Numbered from the stretch's first letter, positions 1 to 8,389 are shown. The stretch: 32,997 bases of DNA from an uncultured Eubacterium sp. (GCA_902495595.1 CABUXV010000021.1:1-32997); one strand, 5' to 3'. The notes: generated by a model not told the origin, from the letters alone. Numbers and translations are program-made.

Positions 1-39
1 CTCTGCTTTTATGCGGCAGCGGCATATCGTGGTGCCGTT

Positions 40-1386
40 ATGAAAGAAGAGAAGCGAAAGTTTACATACGCATTTCAGAATGTAATAATGTTTATGATAC
101 ATTTATTGGGCTTTTTGATACTTTATCAGCTTAATAATGAAGATATAAAATATCTTAAAAGTAAAAATATATTTGATGATGATTTTCTCAGATATTTAAG
201 GGAGTTTAAATTTTCATGTGATGTATGGGCCGTACCTGAGGGAACACCTATATTTCCGGGAGAGCCTTTGATTACCGTTAAAGGACCTGTGATGCAGGCT
301 CAGTTTGTTGAAACTATGATTCTTCTGATTGTAAATCACCAAAGTTTAATTGCAACTAAAGCCGGCAGAATTGTGCGAGCTGCTTCGGGAAGACCTGTAA
401 TGGAATTTGGGACAAGGAGAGCTCACGGACCGTCAGCTGCTATATATGGGGCGAGAGCTGCTTATATAGGCGGATGTATAGGAACTGCCTGTACTCTGTC
501 GGACAGAGATTTTGGCATAAGTGCTCTTGGAACAATGGCTCACAGCTGGGTTCAGATGTATGATGATGAATATGAAGCATTTAAAAAATATGCTGAAATA
601 TATCCGACAAACTGTACCTTGCTGGTAGATACTTATGATGTTCTGAAATCAGGCGTTCCAAAAGCAATTAAGGTTTTCAAAGAAGTTAAACCTGAGAAAA
701 TGGGAATAAGAATAGACAGCGGCGATATAGCATATTTGACAAAAAAGGCAAGAAAAATGCTTGATGATGCGGGTCTTGAGGAATGTAAAATAGTAGTATC
801 AAATTCATTGGATGAATATATAATACGAGATGTTATTTTAGAGGGCGCGTGCATAGATTCCTTCGGTGTAGGGGAACGACTGATTACGGCAGGCTCCGAA
901 CCTGTTTTCGGCGGCGTATATAAATTGTCTGCTCTTGAGAAAAACGGAGAGATGATTCCTAAAATAAAAATAAGCGAGAATGTTGGAAAGATAACAAATC
1001 CGGGATTTAAAACAGTTTACAGACTGTTTGATAAAGATACAAACAGAGCGCTGGCAGATGTGATAGTTTTAGATGGTGAAAATATTCCTGAAGAAGATGA
1101 GTATGAAATATTTGATCCGAATGCAGTATGGAAGAGAAAAAAGATAACTAACTTTTATGCTAAAAATTTGCGGCAGCAAATATTTAAAGAAGGGAAATGT
1201 ATTTATGAATCGCCTTCTGTCGATGAGATAAAAGACTACTGCAAGAAGCAAGTTGATGCCCTGTGGGATGAAATGAAGCGATTTGAGAATCCACAGACTT
1301 ATTATGTGGATTTATCATATAAACTTTGGAAACTTAAGACAGACATGATAGAGGAGTCTAAGAAAAACAGCTCAGATAAAGAATAG
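40..1386 (+). CDS. pncB: nicotinate phosphoribosyltransferase, abnormal N-terminus
   Basis: Converts nicotinate, PRPP and ATP to nicotinate mononucleotide in NAD salvage (cytosol). From about residue 36 onward the protein follows the family closely: the NHQSLIATKA stretch, the EFGTRRAHG block, the AALGTMAHSW-type block, LLVDTYDVLKSGV, RIDSGD and FGVGERLITA are all present, and the length after that point is normal. The first 35 residues are different. They form a hydrophobic run and show neither the DLYQLTM-type start nor the F-F-R and GLEQ motifs that precede this region in homologues, and I found no other frame that supplies them. The frame is also open back to base 1, so the real start may lie outside the window. 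ATG at 40 is only a nominal start. The downstream part is firm. The 5' part may be rearranged, frameshifted more than once, or assembled wrongly. Confidence 0.85.
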   Translation: MKEEKRKFTYAFQNVIMFMIHLLGFLILYQLNNEDIKYLKSKNIFDDDFLRYLREFKFSCDVWAVPEGTPIFPGEPLITVKGPVMQAQFVETMILLIVNHQSLIATKAGRIVRAASGRPVMEFGTRRAHGPSAAIYGARAAYIGGCIGTACTLSDRDFGISALGTMAHSWVQMYDDEYEAFKKYAEIYPTNCTLLVDTYDVLKSGVPKAIKVFKEVKPEKMGIRIDSGDIAYLTKKARKMLDDAGLEECKIVVSNSLDEYIIRDVILEGACIDSFGVGERLITAGSEPVFGGVYKLSALEKNGEMIPKIKISENVGKITNPGFKTVYRLFDKDTNRALADVIVLDGENIPEEDEYEIFDPNAVWKRKKITNFYAKNLRQQIFKEGKCIYESPSVDEIKDYCKKQVDALWDEMKRFENPQTYYVDLSYKLWKLKTDMIEESKKNSSDKE

Positions 1387-1394
1387 AAAATAAT

Positions 1395-1433
1395 AAAAAA
1401 CGGTTTTTGTGTTTATCCAAAAACCGTTTTTTT
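1395..1433. terminator. bidirectional rho-independent terminator
   Basis: A perfect 15-bp inverted repeat (1395-1409 with 1418-1432) has A-runs on the left and T-runs on the right, so it works in both directions. It lies between the converging pncB and fba genes. Confidence 0.9.
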
Positions 1434-1448
1434 GTCTGAAAAATGCTA

Positions 1449-2378
1449 TTATCTTTTATTGGATGCATTCAATACATTTTTTATTTTGTGCTGAACCATT
1501 CTTGTAATGGCATCTCTTGCAGGTCCTAAATACTTTCTAGGGTCAAAATCTGCCGGATGTTCAACAAAATGTTTTCTTATTTCTGCAGTCATTGCAAGTC
1601 TTAAATCCGTATCTATGTTTACCTTGCAGACTCCGTACTTGGTAGCAGTTTTTATCATATCTTCAGGGACCCCTTGCGCTCCCGGGATATCTCCTCCGAA
1701 TTCATTACATTTTTGAACGAATTCAGGAAGGACAGTTGATGCTCCGTGCAGTACAAGCGGTGTATCCGGTATAAGTTTGTGAATTTCCTGAAGTCTTTCA
1801 AAATCAAGGTATGGCTCGCCCTTGAATTTGTATGCTCCGTGGCTTGTACCGATTGCTATTGCCAAAGAGTCAACGCCTGTTTTTTCTACGAATTCAGCAG
1901 CTTCTTCAGGAACTGTAAAAGTAGCATTTCTTGCATCGACTTTAATGTTGTCTTCAACACCTGCAAGTTTACCGAGTTCGGCTTCTACGGAAACACCCTT
2001 GCTGTGGGCGTATTCAACGACTTCTTTTGTAAGTTTGATATTTTCTTCAAAAGGATGTTTGGATCCGTCAATCATAACTGAAGTAAAGCCGTCATCGACA
2101 CATTTTTTGCATATTTCGAAATCTTCTCCATGGTCAAGGTGAAGCGCGATATCAAGCCCTGTGTCCATAATAGCTGCTTCAACGAGCTTAATAAGATATG
2201 CAGGTTTAGCATATTTTCTTGCTCCGGCTGATACCTGAAGAATCAAAGGCGCTTTTTCTGCCTGAGCAGCCTCTACTATACCTTGGATGATTTCCATGTT
2301 ATTAACATTGAATGCACCTACCGCATAGTCACTGTTCAATGCTTTTTCGAACATGTCTTTTGTAGTAACTAAAGCCAT
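1449..2378 (-). CDS. fba: class II fructose-bisphosphate aldolase
   Basis: Zn-dependent aldolase that interconverts fructose-1,6-bisphosphate with glyceraldehyde-3-phosphate and dihydroxyacetone phosphate in glycolysis and gluconeogenesis. The 309-residue length is typical. HLDHG at residues 80-84 provides the catalytic Asp82 and metal-binding His83. Further class II signatures are the IGTSHG block near residue 178, LHGAS near 211 with the phosphate-binding Gly/Ser residues, and KVNIDTD near the C-terminus. The start is an ATG preceded by a strong AAAGGAGG ribosome site. The gene lies downstream of the small MltG-like gene on the same strand (37 bp gap) and ends at the shared terminator at 1395-1433. 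Confidence 0.97.
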   Translation of the reverse strand: MALVTTKDMFEKALNSDYAVGAFNVNNMEIIQGIVEAAQAEKAPLILQVSAGARKYAKPAYLIKLVEAAIMDTGLDIALHLDHGEDFEICKKCVDDGFTSVMIDGSKHPFEENIKLTKEVVEYAHSKGVSVEAELGKLAGVEDNIKVDARNATFTVPEEAAEFVEKTGVDSLAIAIGTSHGAYKFKGEPYLDFERLQEIHKLIPDTPLVLHGASTVLPEFVQKCNEFGGDIPGAQGVPEDMIKTATKYGVCKVNIDTDLRLAMTAEIRKHFVEHPADFDPRKYLGPARDAITRMVQHKIKNVLNASNKR

Positions 2379-2415
2379 AAATAGCCTCCTTTAAATAATA
2401 AATGTTTCAATAATA

Positions 2416-2859
2416 TTAATTTGCGATTATTTTTAAAATCTCTTCATTTGATGAACCTTTTGGGATTTGGAATGTCCCGGATTTAATTGAACTGGATTTT
2501 CCCATATTGCTTATATAGCTTTCAAATTCGGTATCGGAAGATATTAAGCCTGCCTCGTATAATTTAGTTGCAACGCTGATTGAAGAATCGGAGTCCGTTA
2601 TGGTTATCGATACATTGGCTCCTGTTGTTGCCGCTGATGCTGCTGAGGTCTCCTCCTGACTTGTACTTGAAGCTGAAGATGAATCTTCTTGTGATGTTGT
2701 TTCCGTTTCCTGCTGCTGAGCTGTTTTTTCAGCCAGTTTTTCAGGATAGGCCATAATTGAGTCTATTCGCCAGTAAATTATAAAAGCAGCAGCTATCAAT
2801 ATTATCAGAACAATTATGATATCGTTTTTATTGTAGAAAAAATCCTTAATTTTGTTCAT
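2416..2859 (-). CDS. membrane-anchored protein with a lone MltG-type N-terminal domain
   Basis: A 147-residue protein in three parts. A membrane helix (about residues 13-31) has a short basic cytoplasmic start. A Ser/Thr/Glu/Gln-rich linker spans about 45-80. A compact C-terminal domain (about 82-147) resembles the LysM-like subdomain at the front of the endolytic transglycosylase MltG: an 'ITITDSDSS' strand, 'ATKLYEAGLI', then 'KSGTFQIPKGSSNEEIL'. The MltG catalytic YceG domain is absent, so no glycan-cleaving activity is expected. By inference it is exposed outside the membrane and could bind peptidoglycan or a cell-wall partner. The start has an AAGGAG site 8-9 nt upstream. Similar small MltG-like proteins are annotated in Firmicutes, but I know of no firm function. 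Confidence 0.75.
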   Translation of the reverse strand: MNKIKDFFYNKNDIIIVLIILIAAAFIIYWRIDSIMAYPEKLAEKTAQQQETETTSQEDSSSASSTSQEETSAASAATTGANVSITITDSDSSISVATKLYEAGLISSDTEFESYISNMGKSSSIKSGTFQIPKGSSNEEILKIIAN

Positions 2860-2983
2860 TGTTTAATGCTCCTTATGTATGTACGAAATATTGTTGTAAA
2901 ACATACATATATACTTTAACATATTTTATATATTTTCTCAAATTGAAAAGCTTTCTTTTAAATGAAATTTTCTTCACAATGAA

Positions 2984-3013
2984 TTGTATTTAGAGTGTAA
3001 AATGTTGTATAAT
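2984..3013 (+). promoter_or_regulatory. sigma-A promoter placing +1 at the start codon
   Basis: TTGTAT (2984-2989), an 18-bp spacer and TATAAT (3008-3013). The -10 ends 7 bases before the ATG at 3021, and there is no Shine-Dalgarno sequence, so the transcript for the RluD-like gene is probably leaderless. Confidence 0.6.
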
Positions 3014-3020
3014 CATACTT

Positions 3021-4049
3021 ATGGTTAAACTGGTAATTAGTGAAAATGAAGCTGGTCAGAGGCTTGATAGATTTTTAAAAAAATACATGAGAAAGGCACC
3101 TCTCAGCGTTATTTATAAAATTATAAGAAAAGATGCAAAGCTCAATGGTAAAAGGGCATCAGAAAACAGTATGCTTCAGTGCGGTGACGAGCTTACACTT
3201 TATATTTCCGATGAGGATTTTAAAAAGTTTACTGCTGTTGTTAAGAAAAAGCCGGCCAAGAGACAATTTAAGATAGCTTATGAAGATGATAATATTCTCA
3301 TTGTGGATAAGCCATGGGGACTTCTGACTCATGGAGATTCCCGCGAAAAGAAGAATACCCTGGCTAATCAGGTGTGCGGTTATCTTCAGGATAAGAGAGA
3401 ATATAATCCTGAAAAAGAGAAAACTTTTGTTCCGTCTCCGGTGAACAGACTTGACAGAAATACCACAGGGCTTGTAATTTTCGGAAAAAGTTCCGAGGTT
3501 CTTAGAGAATTTACAAGATATATTAGGGAACGCGAATACATAAAAAAATATTATATTACCGTAGCATCAGGTGTTGTTGAGAAATCCTTTTCTATTTCAA
3601 ACAGACTGATTAAAGATGAGAAGAGCAATATATCTTCTGTTTTAAATGAAAATACGAAAGACAGAGAATTGTATAAAGGAGCTGACAGACCGGGGAAAAA
3701 TGCGAAAACTTATGTTACGCCCATTGTTTCAAAAGACGGATATACTCTTTTGGAGATTGAGCTTGTTACCGGCAGGACTCATCAGATAAGGTCACACTTA
3801 TCCTATAAGGGATTTCCTCTTATAGGCGATGCAAAATACGGAGATAAATCTGTAAACAGGCAGATAAAAAAGCGTTTAGGAATATCGACACAGCTTCTGC
3901 ATGCATACAGACTTGAATTTAGTGATATGGAGGGACGATTTAAATATCTTAACGGAAAACGGGTGACGGCGAAAATACCGCAGGAATTCAGCCGGGTTTT
4001 GGAAATACTGGGATTTGATATTGATGATTTGGAGGCACAGGGGAGATGA
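3021..4049 (+). CDS. RluA/RluD-family 23S rRNA pseudouridine synthase
   Basis: Isomerises specific uridines to pseudouridine in rRNA. An S4 RNA-binding domain covers about residues 10-60 ('GQRLDRFLKK'). The RluA catalytic domain follows from about 83, with the signature RLDRNTTGLV and catalytic Asp145. Later family blocks include KKYYITVASG, ITGRTHQIRSH-type (here LVTGRTHQIRSH) and GDAKYG. The 342-residue length is slightly long for RluC/RluD types, and the target site cannot be read from sequence. The start is fixed by the S4 domain beginning at residue 2-3. No ribosome binding site precedes it, and the -10 box sits too close for a leader. Its last four bases (ATGA) overlap the start of the signal peptidase gene, so the two are co-translated. 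Confidence 0.93.
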   Translation: MVKLVISENEAGQRLDRFLKKYMRKAPLSVIYKIIRKDAKLNGKRASENSMLQCGDELTLYISDEDFKKFTAVVKKKPAKRQFKIAYEDDNILIVDKPWGLLTHGDSREKKNTLANQVCGYLQDKREYNPEKEKTFVPSPVNRLDRNTTGLVIFGKSSEVLREFTRYIREREYIKKYYITVASGVVEKSFSISNRLIKDEKSNISSVLNENTKDRELYKGADRPGKNAKTYVTPIVSKDGYTLLEIELVTGRTHQIRSHLSYKGFPLIGDAKYGDKSVNRQIKKRLGISTQLLHAYRLEFSDMEGRFKYLNGKRVTAKIPQEFSRVLEILGFDIDDLEAQGR

Positions 4050-4561
4050 AAGAATTTATAAAAGATGTACTTATAGCATTGGTAATAGTTTTAGTTGTGA
4101 CTATGATAATAAAGCCGACTATAGTTAAAGAAAGTTCAATGGAGCCCACATTATATGAAAACAACTATCTCTTTATAAATAAAATGGCTTATATAACGGC
4201 AGAGCATCCTGACTACGGTGATATAATCGTATTTAAGTCTAATATTGATAAAGATGACGGAAATGGTAAAAAACTACTTATAAAAAGAGTGATAGGTGTT
4301 GAAAATGATGTTATAGATATACATGACGGAATGGTTTACAGAAACGGGACAGCTCTTGATGAATCATATACTTTAGATGGGATTACGTCAGGAAATGTAG
4401 ACAATTATTTAGTGCCGGAAGACTGTGTGTTTGTTATGGGTGACAACAGAGGAATCAGCTTGGACAGCAGGTCTTCGGAAGTGGGAGCTGTAGAAGAGGA
4501 CAGTATAGTGGGAAAAGCATTTGTGCGTCTTTATCCTTTTGATGAAATAACTCTTTTATAA
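4046..4561 (+). CDS. lepB: signal peptidase I, active type
   Basis: Membrane serine protease that removes signal peptides from exported proteins. One N-terminal membrane helix (about residues 7-23) is followed by box B with the nucleophile Ser31 in SSMEPTL, and by the general base Lys80 in LIKRVIG. Box E (MGDNRGISLDSR) is complete. At 171 residues with a single helix it is a typical Gram-positive (P-type) enzyme. The start codon overlaps the stop of the pseudouridine synthase gene, and a GGGGAG site lies inside that gene. A second, catalytically altered homologue follows 79 bp downstream. Confidence 0.95.
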   Translation: MKEFIKDVLIALVIVLVVTMIIKPTIVKESSMEPTLYENNYLFINKMAYITAEHPDYGDIIVFKSNIDKDDGNGKKLLIKRVIGVENDVIDIHDGMVYRNGTALDESYTLDGITSGNVDNYLVPEDCVFVMGDNRGISLDSRSSEVGAVEEDSIVGKAFVRLYPFDEITLL

Positions 4562-4640
4562 AAATATTTGAATTCAGAATAAAAACCTTTATTTCGGATT
4601 TGCAGCAAAGCCTTACATAATTAAATTTGGAGGAATTTAT

Positions 4641-5129
4641 ATGACAAAACGGCTTTTTATATATCTGGCTGCGGCATTAACCGGAATATTATGCGCTTTT
4701 ATTCTATCTGGTGTATTTTTTATAACTTCTGTAATGGGCAGCGGAATGGAACCTAATATAGATGATGGAAATATTGTATTAGTAAATAAATTGGCATACA
4801 GCAGCAGTTCTCCCGAAACAGGTGATGTTATAGCTGTTAGAAATCATGTTTACGGCGAAGAGGGCGAGGGAAGCATTCTTGTCAGACGTGTAGCGGCTGG
4901 AAGCGGAGATATTGTAGAAATAAAAGATGATATATTTTATTTGAATGGAAAACCATATACTGAATATATGAAAGAAGCAGTTCATATGGAAGATATGGAT
5001 AAAGTTAAACTTAAAAAAGATGAAATTTTTATTTTAAGTGATAACAGGAAATCATCTATGGACAGCAGGAACCAGGCTATAGGAATAGTTGACGAGAAAG
5101 ATTGTATGGGAAAGGTTTGTTTTAAATAG
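4641..5129 (+). CDS. signal peptidase I homologue lacking Ser-Lys dyad (pseudoenzyme)
   Basis: The protein has the S26 fold layout: membrane helix (about 5-28), box B, box D and box E (LSDNRKSSMDSR). Both catalytic residues are replaced. Box B reads GSGMEPNI, so the residue before Met is Gly35 where the nucleophilic Ser should be. Box D reads LVRRVAAG, so Arg82 sits where the general-base Lys should be. I checked the codons directly: GGA for Gly35 and AGA for Arg82. The rest of the fold is kept and the frame is intact with a good GGAGG site, so this looks like a maintained pseudoenzyme rather than decay. A role as a partner or regulator of the adjacent active peptidase is inference. Ser34, one residue earlier, could conceivably substitute, but a base would still be missing. 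Confidence 0.88.
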   Translation: MTKRLFIYLAAALTGILCAFILSGVFFITSVMGSGMEPNIDDGNIVLVNKLAYSSSSPETGDVIAVRNHVYGEEGEGSILVRRVAAGSGDIVEIKDDIFYLNGKPYTEYMKEAVHMEDMDKVKLKKDEIFILSDNRKSSMDSRNQAIGIVDEKDCMGKVCFK

Positions 5130-5144
5130 GAAAGGAAGGCTGAC

Positions 5145-5588
5145 ATGAAAGTTGTTGCAAATAATAAAAAGGCCCGACATGATTACTTTATAGAAGAAAC
5201 TTATGAAGCGGGAATATCGCTTACAGGAACAGAGATAAAGTCGGTAAGGCAGGGGAAGGTAAGTATTAAGGAAAGTTACGCGAAAATAGAAAAGGAAGAG
5301 ATAATATTATACGGTATGAATATAAGCCCGTATGAACAGGGAAATAGATTTAATGCGGAGCCTTTGAGACCGAGAAAGCTTCTTTTACATAAGAGAGAAA
5401 TAAGAAAGCTTATCGGATATACTACATTAAAAGGCTTGACTTTAGTACCGCTTAAGATGTACATTAATGATAGGGGAAGAGCCAAAGTTGAAATAGCTGT
5501 AGCACGCGGCAAAAAGGAATACGATAAGAGACATGATATAGCAAAACGTGATGCTGATAGACGAATGCAGCAGGCTATGAGAAAATAA
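5145..5588 (+). CDS. smpB: SsrA-binding protein SmpB
   Basis: RNA-binding partner of tmRNA in trans-translation, which rescues stalled ribosomes. The 147-residue protein shows the family core: NKKARHDYFI at the start, the GTEIKSVRQGKVSIKESYA block, the DRGRAKVEIAVARGKKEYDKR block, and a basic C-terminal tail (RDADRRMQQAMRK) that occupies the empty mRNA channel in the ribosome. The start has an AGGAAGG site. The tmRNA gene itself lies about 350 bp downstream, with one small gene between them, so the two components of the system are genetically linked. Confidence 0.97.
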   Translation: MKVVANNKKARHDYFIEETYEAGISLTGTEIKSVRQGKVSIKESYAKIEKEEIILYGMNISPYEQGNRFNAEPLRPRKLLLHKREIRKLIGYTTLKGLTLVPLKMYINDRGRAKVEIAVARGKKEYDKRHDIAKRDADRRMQQAMRK

Positions 5589-5599
5589 AGGAGTGTACC

Positions 5600-5920
5600 A
5601 TGCAGAATTTTTTAAATAAAGTCGGTAAGACTGCAACGGAAGCTGCAAGCAGAGCCGGAAATAAAGCAGGTGAACTTGTAGAAATAGGCAAGCTTAAAGG
5701 GAAAATAAGTTCTAAAAAACAGAATATCGACATCGCTAAAAAAGAGATAGGGCAGTATTGCTTTGATTTATTCGGTGATGGAAAGATAGAAGATGATAAG
5801 ATTTTGGAACTGTGCGGCAGAATAAAGATGTACGGTGAAGAAATAGAGGAACTGGAAGAGCAGATTAGAGCTGCAAAAGAACAGTATAAAGCTAAAACTG
5901 AAAATAATCCTACAGTATAA
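5600..5920 (+). CDS. small coiled-coil protein between smpB and ssrA
   Basis: An acidic/basic 106-residue protein. An amphipathic Ala-rich stretch occupies residues 1-30, followed by Lys-rich heptads and a strong coiled coil (about 78-98, 'GEEIEELEEQIRAAKEQYKAK'-type pattern). No membrane helix or signal peptide is visible. Two isolated cysteines (about 54 and 73) do not form a zinc ribbon. Related small Firmicute proteins often carry a C-terminal zinc ribbon that is missing here. The gene starts 11 bp after smpB with an AAAGGAG site and ends 19 bp before the tmRNA, so it is likely co-transcribed with both. No function can be assigned. Confidence 0.7.
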   Translation: MQNFLNKVGKTATEAASRAGNKAGELVEIGKLKGKISSKKQNIDIAKKEIGQYCFDLFGDGKIEDDKILELCGRIKMYGEEIEELEEQIRAAKEQYKAKTENNPTV

Positions 5921-5939
5921 GCGGCTGTAGGGAAAATAT

Positions 5940-6297
5940 GGGGGTGCACTGGTTTCGACGGGGGTGTGGAAACCGGATAAGCGAGCCGTAGTCGCCAAGT
6001 CTACGTTAAAAGTGGCCGTTTAAATATAAACGCTAAAAAGAATAATAATTTCGCATTAGCTGCAGCGTAAGCAGCACGCGCGCATGCCCGAATTCACCTG
6101 CAGATTCGGTGTCATGTGTCAAACATGCAGGAAACCTTATGTGAAAGCCCGGCAGCATAAGGGAATAACGGGATAGCTAATCGCAAAGCCTGCTTTTGGG
6201 CGCTGCGAGAGGCGAATTAAAAAATCAAAAGCTGCGCTCGGAGAAAGTCCCGTGGAAATGCTTTCGGACATGGGTTCGATTCCCATCACTTCCACCA
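5940..6297 (+). ncRNA. ssrA: transfer-messenger RNA (tmRNA)
   Basis: The 5' end GGGGGUGCACUGGUUUCGAC and the 3' end GGTTCGATTCCC...CACTTCCACCA are the hallmark tRNA-like ends. GGGGGUG (5940-5946) pairs with CACUUCC (6287-6293) using two G-U pairs, and the CCA (6295-6297) is encoded. The reading frame begins at the GCT resume codon (6032) and encodes the tag AKKNNNFALAAA, ending at TAA (6068-6070). The tag's hydrophobic Ala-rich end is the usual protease signal. Total length is 358 nt, in one piece. A 7-bp hairpin (5909-5931) sits immediately upstream and may help 5' processing if it is transcribed from the smpB side. Confidence 0.97.
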
Positions 6298-6301
6298 TAA
6301 C

Positions 6302-6328
6302 AAAAGGGTCCGGTAAGGACTCTTTTTT
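6302..6328 (+). terminator. terminator of tmRNA gene
   Basis: AAAGGGTCC (6303-6311) pairs with GGACTCTTT (6317-6325) with one G-T pair and runs into a T-tract, directly after the CCA end. The remaining bases up to 6543 hold no gene that I can support. Confidence 0.8.
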
Positions 6329-6543
6329 ATTACGCAGGAAATATCATTTACTATATTTTCGGAATATCAACACGCTTTTCAGGCATTCCTTAGCTCTGTG
6401 CACTCAGTTTGCTGATTTTTTTCTTCAGCAAATCATTTAGTTGTTTGAGAAAAAAGACGACAATATATACTGATTGAATAGAAAAGGAGAAGCGGGGAGG
6501 ATATTCACTTCTTCGGTGAAATAATATTTAATGAGAGGTATAA

Positions 6544-8316
6544 ATGAAAGCTTTATTAGTAGCATTAAATGCTAAATACATACATTCCAATCCGGCAGTA
6601 TACAGTCTTAAAGCATATGCTGAAAAGCAATTTGACTGTGATGGGGATTTGCGCAGTTTTCAGAAATCGGATATTGAAATTGCCGAATATACAATAAATC
6701 AACCTTTTCTTGGAATTTTAACTGATATATACAGAAGAAAAGCTGATGTGATTTTCTTTTCATGTTATATTTGGAATATCAGGGAGTCGGAACAGCTTGC
6801 AGAGGAAATAGGAAAAATTATGCCTGATATAGATATATGGTTTGGCGGTCCCGAAGTATCATATAATTCAAAGGATATACTTGAGAAATTTAACAATATA
6901 AAAGGTGTAATTAAAGGTGAAGGGGAAGAAACTTTTTATCAGATATTAAAAGCATATGAGAAAAAGGAAAGAAATTTCGATGATAATCTGATTTTGATAA
7001 AGGGGATTGTTTTCAGAAAAAATACGGATGAAATTGAGGAGACTTTAAACAGGGAATATATGGACCTCAGTCTTGTGCCTTTTTTGTATAATGGCGCCGA
7101 TGGATATGGGGAAAAAATGGAGACTTTTGAGAACAGAATCATATATTATGAGAGCAGCAGGGGCTGTCCTTTCAGGTGCAGCTACTGTCTATCATCAATA
7201 GATAAGAAATTAAGATTCAGGAATATTGATATGGTTAAGGCTGAATTGGGATATTTTTTGAAGAACAATGTTCCTCAGGTAAAATTTATTGACAGAACTT
7301 TTAACTGCAATCATGAAAGAGCTGCTGAGATATGGAGATTTTTAAAAGAGAATGATAATGGTATAACTAATTTTCATTTTGAAATCGCAGGGGATATTTT
7401 GAGCAGTTATGAGATAAAACTTATAAAAACAATGCGTGCCGGCCAGATTCAGCTTGAAATAGGAGTCCAGTCTACCAATGGCGAAACATTACGTGAAATA
7501 AACAGACCGATGGATTTTGAAAAACTTTCAGAAACTGTTAATTTAATAAAACAGGGAAACAATGTTCATATACATTTGGATTTGATTGCAGGACTGCCAT
7601 TTGAGGGTTATAAGAGGTTTTCAGATTCGTTTAACGATGTTTTCTTGCTAAGGCCGCATCAACTGCAGCTGGGATTTTTAAAAGTGCTTAAAGGTTCACC
7701 TATGAAAGAAAACAGTCTCCGATACGGTCTTAAATTTACTTCGTCTCCGCCATATGAGGTGCTGGAGACGAAATGGATATCATATGATGAAATTATTAAG
7801 CTTAAAGGTATTGAGGATATGGTTGAAATATATTACAACAGTGGGCAGTTTAGCAATACTATTGAAGTTTTACTTAAATTTTTTGAAACTCCTTTTCAGT
7901 TATTTGAAAGCCTTGCTTCATGGCATGAGGAAAATAATCTTGAAATGATAAATGTATCCAGAAAAGGGCGATATGAAAACCTCATTAAATTTATCAGTTC
8001 TCAGGATATAAAGGTGCATGGACAAATAGAAGATATGATTATAATTGATTATTATATGAGGGAAAATGCCAAGAACAGACCTGATTTTTTCAGAAAAAGC
8101 GAAGTGGAGCGTAGCTTCGAGAAAAAATTTTACGGTGAAGAGGCGAAAAATCACAGGTATTTAAAAGGAAAAGAATTTAATACTGATGACTCGCGGGTTC
8201 TGCGAAAATTGACCCATATGGAGAAGATTGGAGATAAATACTATCTGTTTAACTATGAAAAAAGAAATCCTATGGATAATAATGCAGAAGTAATGGAAAT
8301 TAAAAAATATTGGTAA
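6544..8316 (+). CDS. B12-binding-domain radical SAM protein (DUF4080 type)
   Basis: A 590-residue protein. Residues 1-135 form a cobalamin-binding-like Rossmann domain (starting KALLVALNAKYIHSN, with IWFGGPEVS and VIKGEGEETF). The radical SAM core follows, with the cluster motif C208-x3-C212-x2-C215 in SSRGCPFRCSYCLSS. Downstream are the glycine-rich GVQSTNGETLREINR block and a DLIAGLPFEGYKRF block. The C-terminal 180 residues match the DUF4080 region of this family in gut Firmicutes. The classic DxHxxG cobalamin motif is not obvious, so B12 binding is uncertain. The substrate is unknown. It stands alone, with an AGAGGT site 6 nt before the ATG, and is followed by its own terminator. Confidence 0.9.
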   Translation: MKALLVALNAKYIHSNPAVYSLKAYAEKQFDCDGDLRSFQKSDIEIAEYTINQPFLGILTDIYRRKADVIFFSCYIWNIRESEQLAEEIGKIMPDIDIWFGGPEVSYNSKDILEKFNNIKGVIKGEGEETFYQILKAYEKKERNFDDNLILIKGIVFRKNTDEIEETLNREYMDLSLVPFLYNGADGYGEKMETFENRIIYYESSRGCPFRCSYCLSSIDKKLRFRNIDMVKAELGYFLKNNVPQVKFIDRTFNCNHERAAEIWRFLKENDNGITNFHFEIAGDILSSYEIKLIKTMRAGQIQLEIGVQSTNGETLREINRPMDFEKLSETVNLIKQGNNVHIHLDLIAGLPFEGYKRFSDSFNDVFLLRPHQLQLGFLKVLKGSPMKENSLRYGLKFTSSPPYEVLETKWISYDEIIKLKGIEDMVEIYYNSGQFSNTIEVLLKFFETPFQLFESLASWHEENNLEMINVSRKGRYENLIKFISSQDIKVHGQIEDMIIIDYYMRENAKNRPDFFRKSEVERSFEKKFYGEEAKNHRYLKGKEFNTDDSRVLRKLTHMEKIGDKYYLFNYEKRNPMDNNAEVMEIKKYW

Positions 8317-8351
8317 ATAGTAAAGGAAAGTAATATTTAATGAAAAGAATT

Positions 8352-8380
8352 ATCCGGTGAATAAATGCACCGGATTTTTT
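8352..8380 (+). terminator. rho-independent terminator after the radical SAM gene
   Basis: ATCCGGTG (8352-8359) pairs perfectly with CACCGGAT (8368-8375) and is followed by a run of T. Confidence 0.9.
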
Positions 8381-8389
8381 ATAGTATAG

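Noticed and set aside
6408..6432. Perfect 8-bp hairpin TTTGCTGA/TCAGCAAA as a second terminator
   Set aside because: The T-run is in the loop, not after the stem, on either strand. No function assigned.
6252..6440. 62-residue open frame overlapping the tmRNA 3' end
   Set aside because: It runs through the tRNA-like end and the terminator, has no ribosome site and resembles nothing.
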